Shown here: piece after piece, positions 6,609 through 6,724 of the stretch | Layout: each line of letters begins with the position of its first letter | How positions within the stretch are numbered: the stretch's first letter is position 1 | DNA from: an uncultured Flavobacteriaceae bacterium | GTDB lineage: Bacteria; Bacteroidota; Bacteroidia; Flavobacteriales; Flavobacteriaceae | Length of the DNA stretch: 6,724 bases | Assembly: GCA_947311815.1 (NCBI GenBank) | Contig: CAMZMA010000170.1 | Coordinates: 1-6,724, forward strand | Direction of reading: 5' to 3' | Notes under the pieces: model-generated | Seen by the model: only the letters and a program-made list of their open reading frames with translations | Databases searched by the model: none | Told to the model about the DNA's origin: nothing | Position numbers and translations under genes: made by a program

Positions 6609-6724
6609 ATGGAAATTATTATCAGTTTAATCAGTGGTGCGTTAGGAGGTAATGTAGCAGGAAAATTATTAAGTAAGTATTCTATGGGTACTTTAGGAAA
6701 CTCTATTGTTGGTATTCTTGGAGG
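6609..6724 (+). CDS. Small Gly-rich hydrophobic protein, 3' end outside window
   Basis: An open frame begins at ATG 6609 and runs off the window end after 38 complete codons. It reads MEIIISLISGALGGNVAGKL, then a short polar stretch (SKYSMG), then GNSIVGILGG. The alternation of hydrophobic residues with GG/GxxxG spacing suggests membrane-associated or tightly packed helices. I recall short Gly-rich proteins with this kind of start in Flavobacteriaceae annotated only as hypothetical, and I cannot assign a function. The start is supported by an A-rich tract directly before ATG, like the other starts in this window. It is divergent from the propeller gene across 167 bp. The total length and C-terminus cannot be seen. 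Confidence 0.7.
   Translation, partial: MEIIISLISGALGGNVAGKLLSKYSMGTLGNSIVGILG

Overview
This AT-rich window most likely comes from a marine or aquatic member of the Flavobacteriaceae (Bacteroidota). The grounds are a DUF4369-type TlpA lipoprotein with a WCPPC active site, a large secreted Asp-box/sortilin-like beta-propeller, a DUF6973-type secreted protein, starts preceded by A-rich tracts instead of strong Shine-Dalgarno sites, a TAnnTTTG-like -7 promoter element, and intergenic palindromes of kinds I recall from flavobacterial genomes. The taxonomic call is an inference from style; no rRNA or other marker is present.

Layout: positions 1-28 are the right half of a palindromic repeat cut by the window edge. 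92-1198 (+) encodes a thioredoxin-fold lipoprotein (TlpA/ResA-like). 1227-1277 is a complete copy of the same palindrome. A probable promoter (about 1304-1311) leads into radA (1334-2692, +), a complete DNA-repair ATPase. The convergent gap 2693-2952 holds a 205-bp structure (2751-2955) with 19-bp near-perfect terminal inverted repeats, TA at both ends and nested GC-richer palindromes. It looks like a miniature non-autonomous transposable element. Its right end overlaps the stop codon of the next gene. 2953-3585 (-) encodes a small, very basic secreted DUF6973-type protein. 81 bp upstream of it in the same orientation lies 3667-6441 (-), a 924-residue secreted protein with about eleven Asp-box (BNR) motifs. 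A 167-bp divergent intergenic region separates that gene from the start of a small Gly-rich hydrophobic protein (6609 to the window end, +), which is truncated by the window edge.

Functionally this is mostly ordinary chromosome. radA is housekeeping recombination and repair. The TlpA-like protein is an envelope thiol oxidoreductase. The two minus-strand genes both encode exported proteins and may be co-transcribed. I see no defence system, CRISPR array, tRNA or rRNA. The most interesting content is non-coding: two different palindromic repeat families within 3 kb, one bracketing the lipoprotein gene and the other nested inside a MITE-like element that supplies the stop codon of its neighbour.
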